Below, in pieces: positions 1 to 6,236 of a stretch of 11,449 bases of DNA. Under the pieces are notes generated by a model. The model did no database searches. It was not told the DNA's origin and was given only the letters and a program-made list of their open reading frames with translations. This stretch comes from Fodinibacter sp035633415 (GTDB taxonomy: Bacteria > Actinomycetota > Actinomycetes > Actinomycetales > Dermatophilaceae): NCBI GenBank assembly GCA_035633415.1, contig DASQEZ010000061.1, positions 1 through 11,449 on the forward strand, written 5' to 3'. Every line of letters starts with the position of its first letter. The first letter of the stretch is position 1. A program made the position numbers and the translations under genes.

Positions 1-2
1 GG

Positions 3-1589
3 TCAGACCAGGTCGACGACGCGCACGGTCTCGGCGCCGATCTCCTTCTCGATCGCGGCGACGACGTCGGCGGGGATGGCCTGGTCGACGGTGAGCGCGA
101 CGAGGGACGACACGGCCTGGGCGTCGCGCGCCACCTGCATCCCGGCGATGTTCACGTCGGCGTCGCCGAGCAGCTTGCCCACGGCGCCGATGACGCCGGG
201 ACGGTCCTCGTAGGCGAAGAACGCCATGTGCACGCTGAGGGGGATCTCCAGGTCCCAGCCGTTGATGCCGATGAGCTTCTGCACCATCTTCGGCCCGGTC
301 AGCGTGCCGGAGACCGACACCGTGGTGCCGTCGGCGAGGGTGCCGCGCAAGGTGGTCACGTTGCGGAAGTCCTCGGACACCTCGTCGGTCACCAGGCGCG
401 ACTCGCAGCCGCGCTCCTTGGCCAGCAGCGGGGCGTTGACGTAGGTGACCGGGTCCTCGGTGACGTCGGTGAACAGGCCCTTGAGCGCGGCGAGCTCCCA
501 CACCGACACGTCGTGGCTGGTGATCTCGCCACGCACCTCGACGTCGAGCTGGACCGGAACCGAGCCGGCGAACGCGGTGAACACCCTCCCGAGCTTCTCG
601 ACGAGGTCGATGCCGGGGCGGACCTCCTCGGCCACGGCGCCACCGGACACGTTCACGGCGTCCGGCACGAGGTCGCCGCCGAGGGCCAGGCGCACCGACT
701 TCGCCACCGCGACCCCGGCCTTCTCCTGGGCCTCCTCGGTCGAGGCGCCGAGGTGGGGGGTGACGACGACCGACTCGTGGGCGAACAGCGGGCTGTCGGT
801 GCACGGCTCGGTGGCGAAGACGTCGATGCCGGCACCGGCGACGCGCCCCTCGGCGATGGCGTCGGCGAGGGCCTCCTCGTCGAGCACCCCACCGCGGGCG
901 GCGTTGATGACGCGCACGGTCGGCTTGACCTTGGTGAGCGCCTCCTTGCCGATCAGGCCGATCGTCTCGGGCGTCTTGGGCAGGTGGATCGTGATGAAGT
1001 CGCTCTCGGCGAGCAGCTCGTCGAGGGTGACCAGGCGTGCCCCGAGGAGACCGGCGCGCTGCACGGAGACGTAGGGGTCGTAGGCGAGGATCTCGACGCC
1101 GAAGCCCTTGAGCCGCTCGGCGACGAGCTGGCCGATGCGACCGAAGCCGACGATGCCGACCTTCTTCTCGAGCAGCTCGACCCCGCCGTACTTGCTGCGC
1201 TTCCACGCCCCGTTCTTGAGGGCCTCGTTGGCCGGTGCGATGTTCCGGGCGCAGGCGAGCAGCAGGCCGACCGCGAGCTCGGCGGCGCTGGTGATGTTCG
1301 AGGTCGGCGCGTTGACGACCATGACGCCGGCCTTGGTGGCCGCATCGACGTCGACGTTGTCGAGACCGACACCGGCCCGGGCCACGACCTTGAGGCTCTT
1401 CGCGGCGGCGAGCGCCTCGGCGTCGATCTTGGTCGCGGAGCGGATGAGCACCGCGTCGACGTCGGCGATGGCCGGGAGCAGCGCCCCGCGGTCGGCGCCG
1501 TCGACGTGGCGGACCTCGAAGTCCGGGCCGAGGGCGTCGAGGGTCGCGGGTGAGAGCTCCTCGGCGATGAGGACGACGGGCTTGGTCAC
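3..1589 (-). CDS. serA: D-3-phosphoglycerate dehydrogenase, long (ACT-domain) form
   Basis: Cytosolic enzyme that oxidises 3-phosphoglycerate to 3-phosphohydroxypyruvate with NAD, the first step of serine synthesis. The 528 residues match the length of the long mycobacterial form. An N-terminal substrate domain is interrupted by the NAD-binding domain, with GFGRIG at residues 148-153 and the NAD-ribose acid D171. Catalytic residues appear as R232 in NAARGG, E261 in TEP and H279 in PHLG. An intervening (ASB-type) domain spans about 317-450, followed by an ACT domain at about 454-528 (EDRPGVIG), the usual site of serine feedback control. The start is GTG at 1589, where the IVLIAEEL-like N-terminus begins. 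A weak AGAGAG ribosome site lies in the loop of a small hairpin just upstream. The gene follows a small membrane-protein gene after a 193-base gap and may have its own promoter near 1718. Identity is secure; regulation by serine is inferred from the family. Confidence 0.98.
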   Translation of the reverse strand: MTKPVVLIAEELSPATLDALGPDFEVRHVDGADRGALLPAIADVDAVLIRSATKIDAEALAAAKSLKVVARAGVGLDNVDVDAATKAGVMVVNAPTSNITSAAELAVGLLLACARNIAPANEALKNGAWKRSKYGGVELLEKKVGIVGFGRIGQLVAERLKGFGVEILAYDPYVSVQRAGLLGARLVTLDELLAESDFITIHLPKTPETIGLIGKEALTKVKPTVRVINAARGGVLDEEALADAIAEGRVAGAGIDVFATEPCTDSPLFAHESVVVTPHLGASTEEAQEKAGVAVAKSVRLALGGDLVPDAVNVSGGAVAEEVRPGIDLVEKLGRVFTAFAGSVPVQLDVEVRGEITSHDVSVWELAALKGLFTDVTEDPVTYVNAPLLAKERGCESRLVTDEVSEDFRNVTTLRGTLADGTTVSVSGTLTGPKMVQKLIGINGWDLEIPLSVHMAFFAYEDRPGVIGAVGKLLGDADVNIAGMQVARDAQAVSSLVALTVDQAIPADVVAAIEKEIGAETVRVVDLV

Positions 1590-1605
1590 GAAAGGTCTCT
1601 CTTTC
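1590..1605 (-). promoter_or_regulatory. Hairpin holding the serA ribosome site against the start codon
   Basis: On the serA transcript GAAAG (1605-1601) can pair with CUUUC (1594-1590), with a six-base loop AGAGAC. The stem ends directly at the GTG start and the only purine-rich ribosome-site candidate sits in and beside the loop. Pairing is seen in the sequence; a role in translation is inference. Confidence 0.35.
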
Positions 1606-1620
1606 GGTGCTGCGGTCGGT

Positions 1621-1674
1621 CATCCGCCGGTCGGCCGGATGCCGGTGCCCCTGGTGGGGCTGGCCCCTCACCGA
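1621..1674 (-). promoter_or_regulatory. Structured serA 5' leader (two inverted repeats)
   Basis: The gap between the DedA-like gene and serA (1590-1782) holds two stem-forming stretches on the transcribed strand. One pairs CATCCG with CGGATG (1621-1626 with 1636-1641), extended inwards by two pairs. The other pairs GGTG..GGGG with CCCC..ACC around a CCAG loop (about 1651-1671). There is no T-run after either, so they could be leader structures or a weak terminator for the upstream gene. The stretch also contains CCGGATGCCGG (1635-1645), repeated before ilvC. Confidence 0.35.
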
Positions 1675-1717
1675 TGGGTGGTCCGAGGCGTCCGGCACGC
1701 CGCTGGGCCGGGTCTCC

Positions 1718-1723
1718 ATGATA
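1718..1723 (-). promoter_or_regulatory. serA: Candidate serA -10 box (TATCAT)
   Basis: TATCAT reads on the minus strand about 130 bases before the serA start, an AT-rich hexamer that stands out in very GC-rich sequence. No convincing -35 is present at 16-18 bases upstream. If used, transcription would begin near 1711 and give a leader of about 120 bases containing the two inverted repeats. Confidence 0.35.
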
Positions 1724-1782
1724 GGGGCGTGCCAGCATGTGGACGCCAGCGCCCACGATGTGACCATGGCCGCACCGCGGGG

Positions 1783-2295
1783 TCAGGCCGGCGTGGCAGG
1801 GTCCTCGGCCGTGACGCCCGGCGCCGGCTCGTCCTCACGGGTGCTCGGCCGCTCGAGCCAGCGGGACACCAGCACGATTCCCACGACGACCCCGATCGCC
1901 GCCAGGGCCCACCACCACGACAGGTCTCCGAACCAGGCGTCGAGCACCGTGAAGCCGACCGTGGTGTAGACGAGCGACCACAGCGCGGCGCCCAGGGTGA
2001 CGGCGGGCAGGAAGCGGCGCTGCGGCATCCGGAGCATGCCCGCGGAGGCGTTGATCGCGGTCTGGACGCCGACCGTGAGGAAGCCGAGGGTCACGGCCGG
2101 CGCACCGAAGCGCCGCACCCAGCCCTCGGCACGCTGGACCACCCCGCTGTCGAGGTGCCGGGCCCACCGGGACCGGCTGCCGCCGGCGCGCACGCCCCGC
2201 CCGACCCAGTACGTGGCGGTGCCGCGGGTGAAGGCGCCCACCCAGAGCGCGGCGAAGACCAGCCAGACCGGCCAGTCGTCGACGAGGGCTTCCAC
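1783..2295 (-). CDS. Small VTT/DedA-like integral membrane protein
   Basis: Predicted 170-residue inner-membrane protein. Hydrophobic segments lie at about 8-24, 66-84, 94-115 and 128-145, followed by a charged, Pro/Glu-rich cytosolic tail (147-170). The stretch around residues 62-114 (RRFGAPAVTLGF, AINASAGMLRM, LGAALWSLVYTTVGF) resembles the core of DedA/VTT proteins: Arg-rich entry, small-residue loop, then G-A-xx-W. DedA proteins are linked to lipid scramblase or flippase roles and envelope homeostasis; no specific function can be read here. It is shorter than usual DedA proteins (about 200 or more). I chose GTG at 2295 rather than the longer open frame to 2403. The upstream part looks non-coding, and a TACCAT box lies exactly six bases before this GTG, fitting leaderless translation. 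It sits between ilvC and serA, an uncommon insertion in that cluster. Confidence 0.72.
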   Translation of the reverse strand: MEALVDDWPVWLVFAALWVGAFTRGTATYWVGRGVRAGGSRSRWARHLDSGVVQRAEGWVRRFGAPAVTLGFLTVGVQTAINASAGMLRMPQRRFLPAVTLGAALWSLVYTTVGFTVLDAWFGDLSWWWALAAIGVVVGIVLVSRWLERPSTREDEPAPGVTAEDPATPA

Positions 2296-2301
2296 CCGAC
2301 G

Positions 2302-2307
2302 ATGGTA
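2302..2307 (-). promoter_or_regulatory. -10 box (TACCAT) for a leaderless transcript of the DedA-like gene
   Basis: TACCAT on the minus strand fits the actinobacterial TAnnnT -10 pattern. It is separated by six bases (2296-2301) from the GTG at 2295, so transcription would start on the G of the start codon. No ribosome site precedes that GTG, which agrees with a leaderless mRNA. The -35 region is not recognisable. Confidence 0.5.
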
Positions 2308-2434
2308 GGCGAGGGCGCCAGCGGCTCCCACCTGTCCCGACTCCGTGCGACGTGCCCACGGTTCTGCGCGCCAGCAGGCGCCGCAACCGCGCCCACGCCG
2401 CACGAAGTCGGATGGTGTGACCCCGCGGCGGAGG

Positions 2435-3466
2435 TCAGCGGGCGGCGGAGCCCTCGACGTAGTCCTGGTCGCGGTCGGTGTCGACCCAGGCCATCAGCTT
2501 GCGCAGCTCGCGGCCGGTGGCCTCGATGGGGTGCTGGGCACCCTTCTCGCGCAGTGCCGTGAACTCCGGACCGCCGGCGTCCTGGTCGTCGATGAACCGC
2601 TGCGCGAAGGCACCGCTGCGGATGTCGGCGAGCACCGCCTGCATGTTCTGCTTGACCGACGGGTCGATGACGCGCGGGCCGGAGACGTAGTCGCCGTACT
2701 CCGCGGTGTCGGAGACCGACCAGCGCTGCTTGGCGATGCCGCCCTCGACCATGAGGTCGACGATCAGCTTGAGCTCGTGGAGGCACTCGAAGTAGGCCAC
2801 CTCGGGCTGGTAGCCGGCCTCGACGAGCGTCTCGAAGCCGTACATCACCAGCTGCGACGCGCCACCGCAGAGCACGGCCTGCTCACCGAACAGGTCGGTC
2901 TCGCACTCCTCGGTGAAGGTCGTCCGGATGCCGCCCGCACGCAGGCCGCCGATGGCCTTCGCGTAGGACTTCGCGAGTGCCCAGGCCTGGCCCGAGGCGT
3001 CCTGCTCGACGGCGACGAGCACCGGCACGCCGCGGCCGTCGGCGAACTCACGGCGCACGAGGTGGCCGGGGCCCTTGGGCGCGACCATGATGACGTCGGA
3101 GCCCGCCTCGGGCTGGATGTAGCCGAACCGGATGTTGAAGCCGTGCCCGAAGAGCAGTGCGGCGCCCTCGGCCAGGTTGGGCCTGATGTCGTTCGCGTAG
3201 ACCGTGCGCTGCACCTGGTCGGGCGTCAGGATGACGACGAGGTCGGCCTCCTTGACGGCCTCGGCCACGGAGAGCACCCGCAGGCCCTCGGCCGTCGCCT
3301 TCGGGCGGGACTTCGAGCCCTCGGCGAGACCGACGCGCACGTCGACCCCGGAGTCGCGCAGGTTCAGCGCGTGGGCGTGGCCCTGGCTGCCGTATCCGAT
3401 GACCGCGACCTTGCGGCCCTGGATGACAGCCAGGTCGGCGTCGTCGTCGTAGAACATCTCGGCCAT
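2435..3466 (-). CDS. ilvC: Ketol-acid reductoisomerase (NADP), class I
   Basis: Converts 2-acetolactate to 2,3-dihydroxyisovalerate (and the ethyl analogue for isoleucine) by Mg-dependent alkyl migration and NADPH reduction, in the cytosol. At 343 residues it is the short class I form. The N-terminal Rossmann domain shows GYGSQG (24-29), with S51 and S53 in the GSKS loop that normally binds the 2'-phosphate of NADP. H108 (GHGF) and the KGPGH loop (131-135) follow. Metal ligands of the C-terminal knotted domain are visible as D191, E195, E227 and E231. The start is ATG at 3466, with a strong AAGGAG ribosome site nine to ten bases ahead. It lies 150 bases after ilvN. That gap has a hairpin and a possible own promoter, so ilvC may be transcribed both with ilvBN and alone. 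Downstream there is only a weak 5-bp hairpin (2368-2381) before the next gene. Confidence 0.98.
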   Translation of the reverse strand: MAEMFYDDDADLAVIQGRKVAVIGYGSQGHAHALNLRDSGVDVRVGLAEGSKSRPKATAEGLRVLSVAEAVKEADLVVILTPDQVQRTVYANDIRPNLAEGAALLFGHGFNIRFGYIQPEAGSDVIMVAPKGPGHLVRREFADGRGVPVLVAVEQDASGQAWALAKSYAKAIGGLRAGGIRTTFTEECETDLFGEQAVLCGGASQLVMYGFETLVEAGYQPEVAYFECLHELKLIVDLMVEGGIAKQRWSVSDTAEYGDYVSGPRVIDPSVKQNMQAVLADIRSGAFAQRFIDDQDAGGPEFTALREKGAQHPIEATGRELRKLMAWVDTDRDQDYVEGSAAR

Positions 3467-3514
3467 CGTGTCGGCCTCTCCTTGTGTGGGGTGGTGGTGC
3501 TTGGGTCGGTGTGG

Positions 3515-3520
3515 ACGATA
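3515..3520 (-). promoter_or_regulatory. ilvC: Candidate ilvC -10 box (TATCGT)
   Basis: The minus strand reads GGCATATCGTCC in the ilvN-ilvC gap, offering TATCGT as a TAnnnT -10. Transcription would begin near 3508, about 40 bases before the ilvC start. No good -35 is present. An ilvC-specific promoter inside ilvBNC is known in Corynebacterium glutamicum, so one here is plausible but unproven. Confidence 0.33.
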
Positions 3521-3564
3521 TGCCCTGTGGTGCGAGCCGCGGGGCGCGGTCTCGTCCCCGGCGC

Positions 3565-3588
3565 CGGATGCCGGGCGGCCGGCATCCG
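3565..3588 (-). terminator. Perfect 10-bp hairpin between ilvN and ilvC
   Basis: CGGATGCCGG (3565-3574) and CCGGCATCCG (3579-3588) are exact inverted copies around a four-base loop, 28 bases past the ilvN stop. No T-run follows on either strand. It could be a partial terminator that lowers ilvC read-through, an RNA processing or stability element, or a small dispersed repeat. The left arm is within an 11-mer also found before serA. Confidence 0.5.
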
Positions 3589-3616
3589 TACCCGCCTCAG
3601 GCGCCGCGGGTGCCGG

Positions 3617-4135
3617 TCACGCGCTGCGCAGGGTCCGGTCGGTGATGGAGCGCGGCCCGCGCCCGATGGCGACGAGCCCGGACTGGACGAGCTCCTTGAC
3701 GCCGTAGGGCTCGAGCACGTCGAGCAGGGCCTTGAGCTTGTCGGTGTTGCCGGTGGCCTCGATGGTCAGCGAGTCGGTGGCGACGTCGACGACCTTGGCG
3801 CGGAACATCTGCACCATCTCGAGCACCTGGCTGCGGGTGCCGGCGTCGGCGCGCACCTTGATCAGCATCACCTGTCGCTGCACCGCCGACTGCGGCTCGA
3901 GCTCGACGACCTTGAGCACCTCGACGAGCTTGTTGAGCTGCTTGGTCACCTGCTCCAGCGGCAGGTCCTCGACGTCGACCACGACGGTCATCCGCGAGAC
4001 GTCGGGGTACTCGGTCTCCCCCACCGCGAGGGAGTCGATGTTGAACCCACGGCGGGAGAACAGCGCGGCGATCCGGGCGAGGACGCCGGGCTTGTTCTCG
4101 ACGAGGACGGACAGGGTGTGCTTGGTCATCGACAT
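3617..4135 (-). CDS. ilvN: Acetolactate synthase, small regulatory subunit
   Basis: Regulatory subunit of acetohydroxyacid synthase. It binds IlvB, raises its activity and confers feedback inhibition by valine. It has 172 residues with two domains. The N-terminal ACT domain is at about 6-80, with NKPGVLARIAALFSRRGFNI at 14-33, the conserved ligand-binding turn and helix. The C-terminal ACT-like domain is at about 87-160 (LIKVRADAGTRSQV, IEATGN, SGLVAIGRGPR). A short tail of about ten residues ends in LRSA. Two in-frame ATGs, 4135 and 4129, are both possible. GAAGG lies four bases before the first and ten before the second, so the second may be used, giving 170 residues. Only seven bases separate it from the ilvB stop, so the two subunits are almost certainly co-transcribed and translated in step. 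Confidence 0.97.
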   Translation of the reverse strand: MSMTKHTLSVLVENKPGVLARIAALFSRRGFNIDSLAVGETEYPDVSRMTVVVDVEDLPLEQVTKQLNKLVEVLKVVELEPQSAVQRQVMLIKVRADAGTRSQVLEMVQMFRAKVVDVATDSLTIEATGNTDKLKALLDVLEPYGVKELVQSGLVAIGRGPRSITDRTLRSA

Positions 4136-4142
4136 GTCGCCT

Positions 4143-6059
4143 TCAGTTCTCGTGGGAGCCCGAGGGCACCCCGTCGTGGTCGGGGTCGAGCCCCTGCTCG
4201 AGCGCCTCGGACTCCTCACGGTCCCACTGCGGCGCGGTGTCGCGCGCGACCTGGATGAGGTCGTTGCTGACGCCCGCGGGCACCATCGGCCACACCATGG
4301 CGTCGCGGTGCACGACGAAGTCGACGACGACGGGGCGGTCGTTGACCTCCATCGCGGCGCGGATCGTCGCGTCGACGTCCTCGGGGCGCTCGCACCGGAA
4401 GCCGGCGCAGCCGTAGGCGTCGGCGAGCTTGACGAAGTCGGGCACCCGCGAGCCGACCGAGGTGTGCAGGTCGGTGGCGGAGTAGCGCTCGTTGTAGAAC
4501 AGCGTCTGCCACTGGCGCACCATGCCGAGGCTGCTGTTGTTGATGATCGCGACCTTGATCGGGATGTTGTTGATGACGCAGGTGGCGAGCTCCTGGTTGG
4601 TCATCTGGAAACAGCCGTCGCCGTCGATCGCCCACACGACCCGGTCGGGCTCGCCGACCTGGGCTCCCATGGCGGCCGGCACGGCGTACCCCATCGTGCC
4701 GAGGCCACCGGAGTTGAGCCACGCGTTGGGTCGCTCGTACTCGACGAACTGGGCGGCCCACATCTGGTGCTGGCCGACGCCGGCGACGTAGCAGGCCTCG
4801 GGCCCCACGATCGCGCTGAGCCGTTCGAGCACGTACTGCGGCGCGAGGGTGCTGCCCTCGGGCTCGGTGTAGCCGACCGGGAAGAGCTCCTTCCAGCCCG
4901 CCACCCGCTCACGCCACTCGGTGTAGTTCCCGCCGCGGCCGGCGTCGATGTCGGTGTCGACGGCGTCGATGAGGTCGGTCAGCACGGCGCGGCAGTCACC
5001 GACGATCGGCACGTCGGCCTTGCGGTTCTTGCTGATCTCGGCCGGGTCGATGTCGGCGTGGATGACCTTGGCCTCCGGTGCGAAGGACTTGAGCTGACCG
5101 GTGACCCGGTCGTCGAAGCGGGCACCGAGGGCGATGATCAGGTCGCTCTTCTGCAGGCCGGTGACGGCGGAGACCGAGCCGTGCATGCCCGGCATCCCCA
5201 GGTGCAGCGGGTGGCTGTCGGGCAGCGCACCGCGGGCCATGAGCGTGGTGACCACGGGGATCCGGCTCAGCTCGACGAAGCGCCGCAGCTCCTCGCTCGC
5301 ACGGGCCCGGATGACGCCACCACCCACGTAGAGGATGGGGCGCTCGGCCTCGGCGATCAGCCGGGCTGCCTCGCGGATCTGCTTGCTGTGCGGGCGGGTG
5401 ACCGGGTGGTAGCCGGGCAGGTCGATGCGCGGCGGCCAGGAGAACCGGGTGCGCGCCTGCAGGGCGTCCTTGGAGATGTCGACGAGCACCGGGCCGGGCC
5501 GTCCGGTGGCCGCGATGTGGAAGGCCTCGGCGATGACCCGCGGGATGTCGTCGGCGTTGGTGACGAGGTAGTTGTGCTTGGTGATCGGCATCGTGATGCC
5601 GCGGATGTCGGCCTCCTGGAAGGCGTCCGTGCCGATGGCGGCCGAGTTCACCTGCCCGGTGATGGCGACGATCGGCACCGAGTCCATGTGGGCGTCGGCG
5701 AGGGGGGTGACCAGGTTGGTCGCACCGGGGCCGGAGGTGGCCATGCAGACACCGACTCGACCGGTCGCGGCCGCGTAGCCCTCGGCGGCGTGGCCGGCGC
5801 CCTGCTCGTGACGGACCAGGATGTGCCGCACCTTGACCGAGTCGAGCAGCGGGTCGTAGGCGGGCAGGATCGCACCACCGGGGATGCCGAAGACGGTGTC
5901 GACGTCCATCGCCTCGAGCGAGAGCACCAGGCTCTGCGCGCCGGTCACCTCGACCGGCGTGCGGGCGCGCGCCTGCTGCGCCACCTGCGCCGGGCTCGGG
6001 GCGGTCGGGGCCACTGGGACGACCGGGGTCACCGGCTTGGTCTCGCTCACTGCTGTCAC
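4143..6059 (-). CDS. ilvB: Acetolactate synthase (AHAS), large catalytic subunit
   Basis: Thiamine-diphosphate enzyme that condenses two pyruvates to 2-acetolactate (valine/leucine route), or pyruvate with 2-ketobutyrate (isoleucine route). With the chosen GTG start it has 638 residues. Residues 8-33 are a Pro/Ala/Val-rich, probably disordered extension. The pyrimidine-binding domain carries FGIPGG (57-62) and the catalytic glutamate E85 in RHEQGAGH. A central FAD-binding domain follows. The C-terminal domain carries the diphosphate-binding motif from GDG (480-482) to NN (507-508), then MVRQWQ with the conserved Trp at 517. GTG at 6059 is preceded by AGAGAAG. A second GTG at 6050 is also possible. 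The open frame runs on to 6239, but that part is the attenuator and is not protein-like. It heads ilvBNC and is controlled by the leader described at 6075-6236. Confidence 0.97.
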   Translation of the reverse strand: MTAVSETKPVTPVVPVAPTAPSPAQVAQQARARTPVEVTGAQSLVLSLEAMDVDTVFGIPGGAILPAYDPLLDSVKVRHILVRHEQGAGHAAEGYAAATGRVGVCMATSGPGATNLVTPLADAHMDSVPIVAITGQVNSAAIGTDAFQEADIRGITMPITKHNYLVTNADDIPRVIAEAFHIAATGRPGPVLVDISKDALQARTRFSWPPRIDLPGYHPVTRPHSKQIREAARLIAEAERPILYVGGGVIRARASEELRRFVELSRIPVVTTLMARGALPDSHPLHLGMPGMHGSVSAVTGLQKSDLIIALGARFDDRVTGQLKSFAPEAKVIHADIDPAEISKNRKADVPIVGDCRAVLTDLIDAVDTDIDAGRGGNYTEWRERVAGWKELFPVGYTEPEGSTLAPQYVLERLSAIVGPEACYVAGVGQHQMWAAQFVEYERPNAWLNSGGLGTMGYAVPAAMGAQVGEPDRVVWAIDGDGCFQMTNQELATCVINNIPIKVAIINNSSLGMVRQWQTLFYNERYSATDLHTSVGSRVPDFVKLADAYGCAGFRCERPEDVDATIRAAMEVNDRPVVVDFVVHRDAMVWPMVPAGVSNDLIQVARDTAPQWDREESEALEQGLDPDHDGVPSGSHEN

Positions 6060-6074
6060 CGTCTTCTCTGAAGT

Positions 6075-6093
6075 CGACCGCTCTTGGCGGTCG
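6075..6093 (-). promoter_or_regulatory. 7-bp hairpin just before the ilvB ribosome site
   Basis: On the ilvB transcript CGACCGC and GCGGTCG pair perfectly around the five-base loop CAAGA. The hairpin lies after the attenuator T-run and ends 15 bases before the ilvB GTG. It does not cover the ribosome site; it may shield or present it. The upstream GGACGACG near 6094-6101 could instead pair with CGTCGTCC inside the terminator 5' half, so several folds compete. Confidence 0.4.
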
Positions 6094-6105
6094 TCGTCCG
6101 TGCAC

Positions 6106-6143
6106 AAAAAAACCCTCCAGTCCCGTGGCGGGACGACGGAGGG
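6106..6143 (-). terminator. Intrinsic terminator of the ilvB attenuator
   Basis: On the minus strand CCCTCC (6143-6138) pairs with GGAGGG (6118-6113), and inside it GTCCCG pairs with CGGGAC around a three-base loop. A short asymmetric internal loop separates the two stems. Seven T's follow (6112-6106), exceptional in this GC-rich window. It lies 46 bases before the ilvB start and 22 bases after the leader-peptide stop, the expected place for an attenuator. Confidence 0.93.
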
Positions 6144-6176
6144 AGCGCGTCTGCTCTGAGGTCGATCAGACGCGCT
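6144..6176 (-). promoter_or_regulatory. 10-bp stem over the leader-peptide stop codon (attenuator stem)
   Basis: AGCGCGTCTG (6176-6167) and CAGACGCGCT (6153-6144) are perfect inverted copies with a 13-base loop. The 5' arm covers the last leader codons and runs into the TGA. The 3' arm ends exactly where the terminator stem begins. Its formation should depend on where the ribosome stands on the leader. It abuts rather than overlaps the terminator, so it is not a self-evident antiterminator. Confidence 0.75.
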
Positions 6177-6201
6177 GTGAAAGTACGAGGACTCGGGCCA
6201 C
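6166..6201 (-). CDS. ilvB operon leader peptide (MARVLVLSQRV)
   Basis: An 11-codon reading frame, GTG to TGA, encodes MARVLVLSQRV. Codons 4-7 are Val-Leu-Val-Leu and codon 11 is Val, so five of ten codons after the start specify products of the pathway the operon feeds. It is followed by a stable stem over its stop codon and then an intrinsic terminator before ilvB, the standard layout of ribosome-mediated attenuation. Branched-chain-rich leader peptides before ilvB are known in Corynebacterium and Streptomyces. Low charged Val/Leu tRNA would stall the ribosome here and favour read-through. The GTG lies six bases after a -10-like box, so the transcript probably starts on this codon. If transcription began further upstream, GGGGGGAG would act as its ribosome site. 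The peptide itself is not expected to have a function. Confidence 0.87.
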   Translation of the reverse strand: MARVLVLSQRV

Positions 6202-6207
6202 ACGTGA

Positions 6208-6236
6208 ACTCTCCCCCCGGCGGTTGTGCGTGTCAA
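6208..6236 (-). promoter_or_regulatory. ilvB: ilvBNC promoter (TTGACA, 17 bp, GAGAGT)
   Basis: A consensus -35, TTGACA, occupies 6236-6231. Seventeen bases on, GAGAGT (6213-6208) supplies the -10, keeping the A at position 2 and T at position 6 that matter most. Six bases later is the GTG of the leader peptide. The -35 is strong evidence; the -10 is poor on its own, which suggests the promoter may need help or be tuned. Confidence 0.7.

Noticed and set aside
228..1553. Long plus-strand open frame opposite serA
   Set aside because: Its product is Asp/Gly/Arg/His-rich without family features and it mirrors the serA codons. Such antisense frames are expected in GC-rich DNA. The same holds for plus-strand frames at 2345-4258, 3732-6071, 7510-9057 and 10235-11116.
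1600..1645. Leader-peptide frame beginning with ATG at 1641 before serA
   Set aside because: It runs on into serA out of frame as an Arg-rich shadow, with no stop near a terminator and no run of Ser codons.
2366..2382. Terminator after ilvC
   Set aside because: Only a five-base-pair stem with a tetraloop (2368-2381) and no T-run; too weak to list as a terminator.
1835..2386. Other minus-strand frames overlapping the DedA-like gene and ilvC (also 2091-2786)
   Set aside because: Products are Arg/Ala-rich frame shadows, whereas the chosen frame gives clear membrane segments and a recognisable core.
2296..2403. Longer version of the DedA-like protein starting at 2403
   Set aside because: The extra 36 residues are Arg/Gly/Ala-rich with no membrane character, and the TACCAT box fits a start at 2295.
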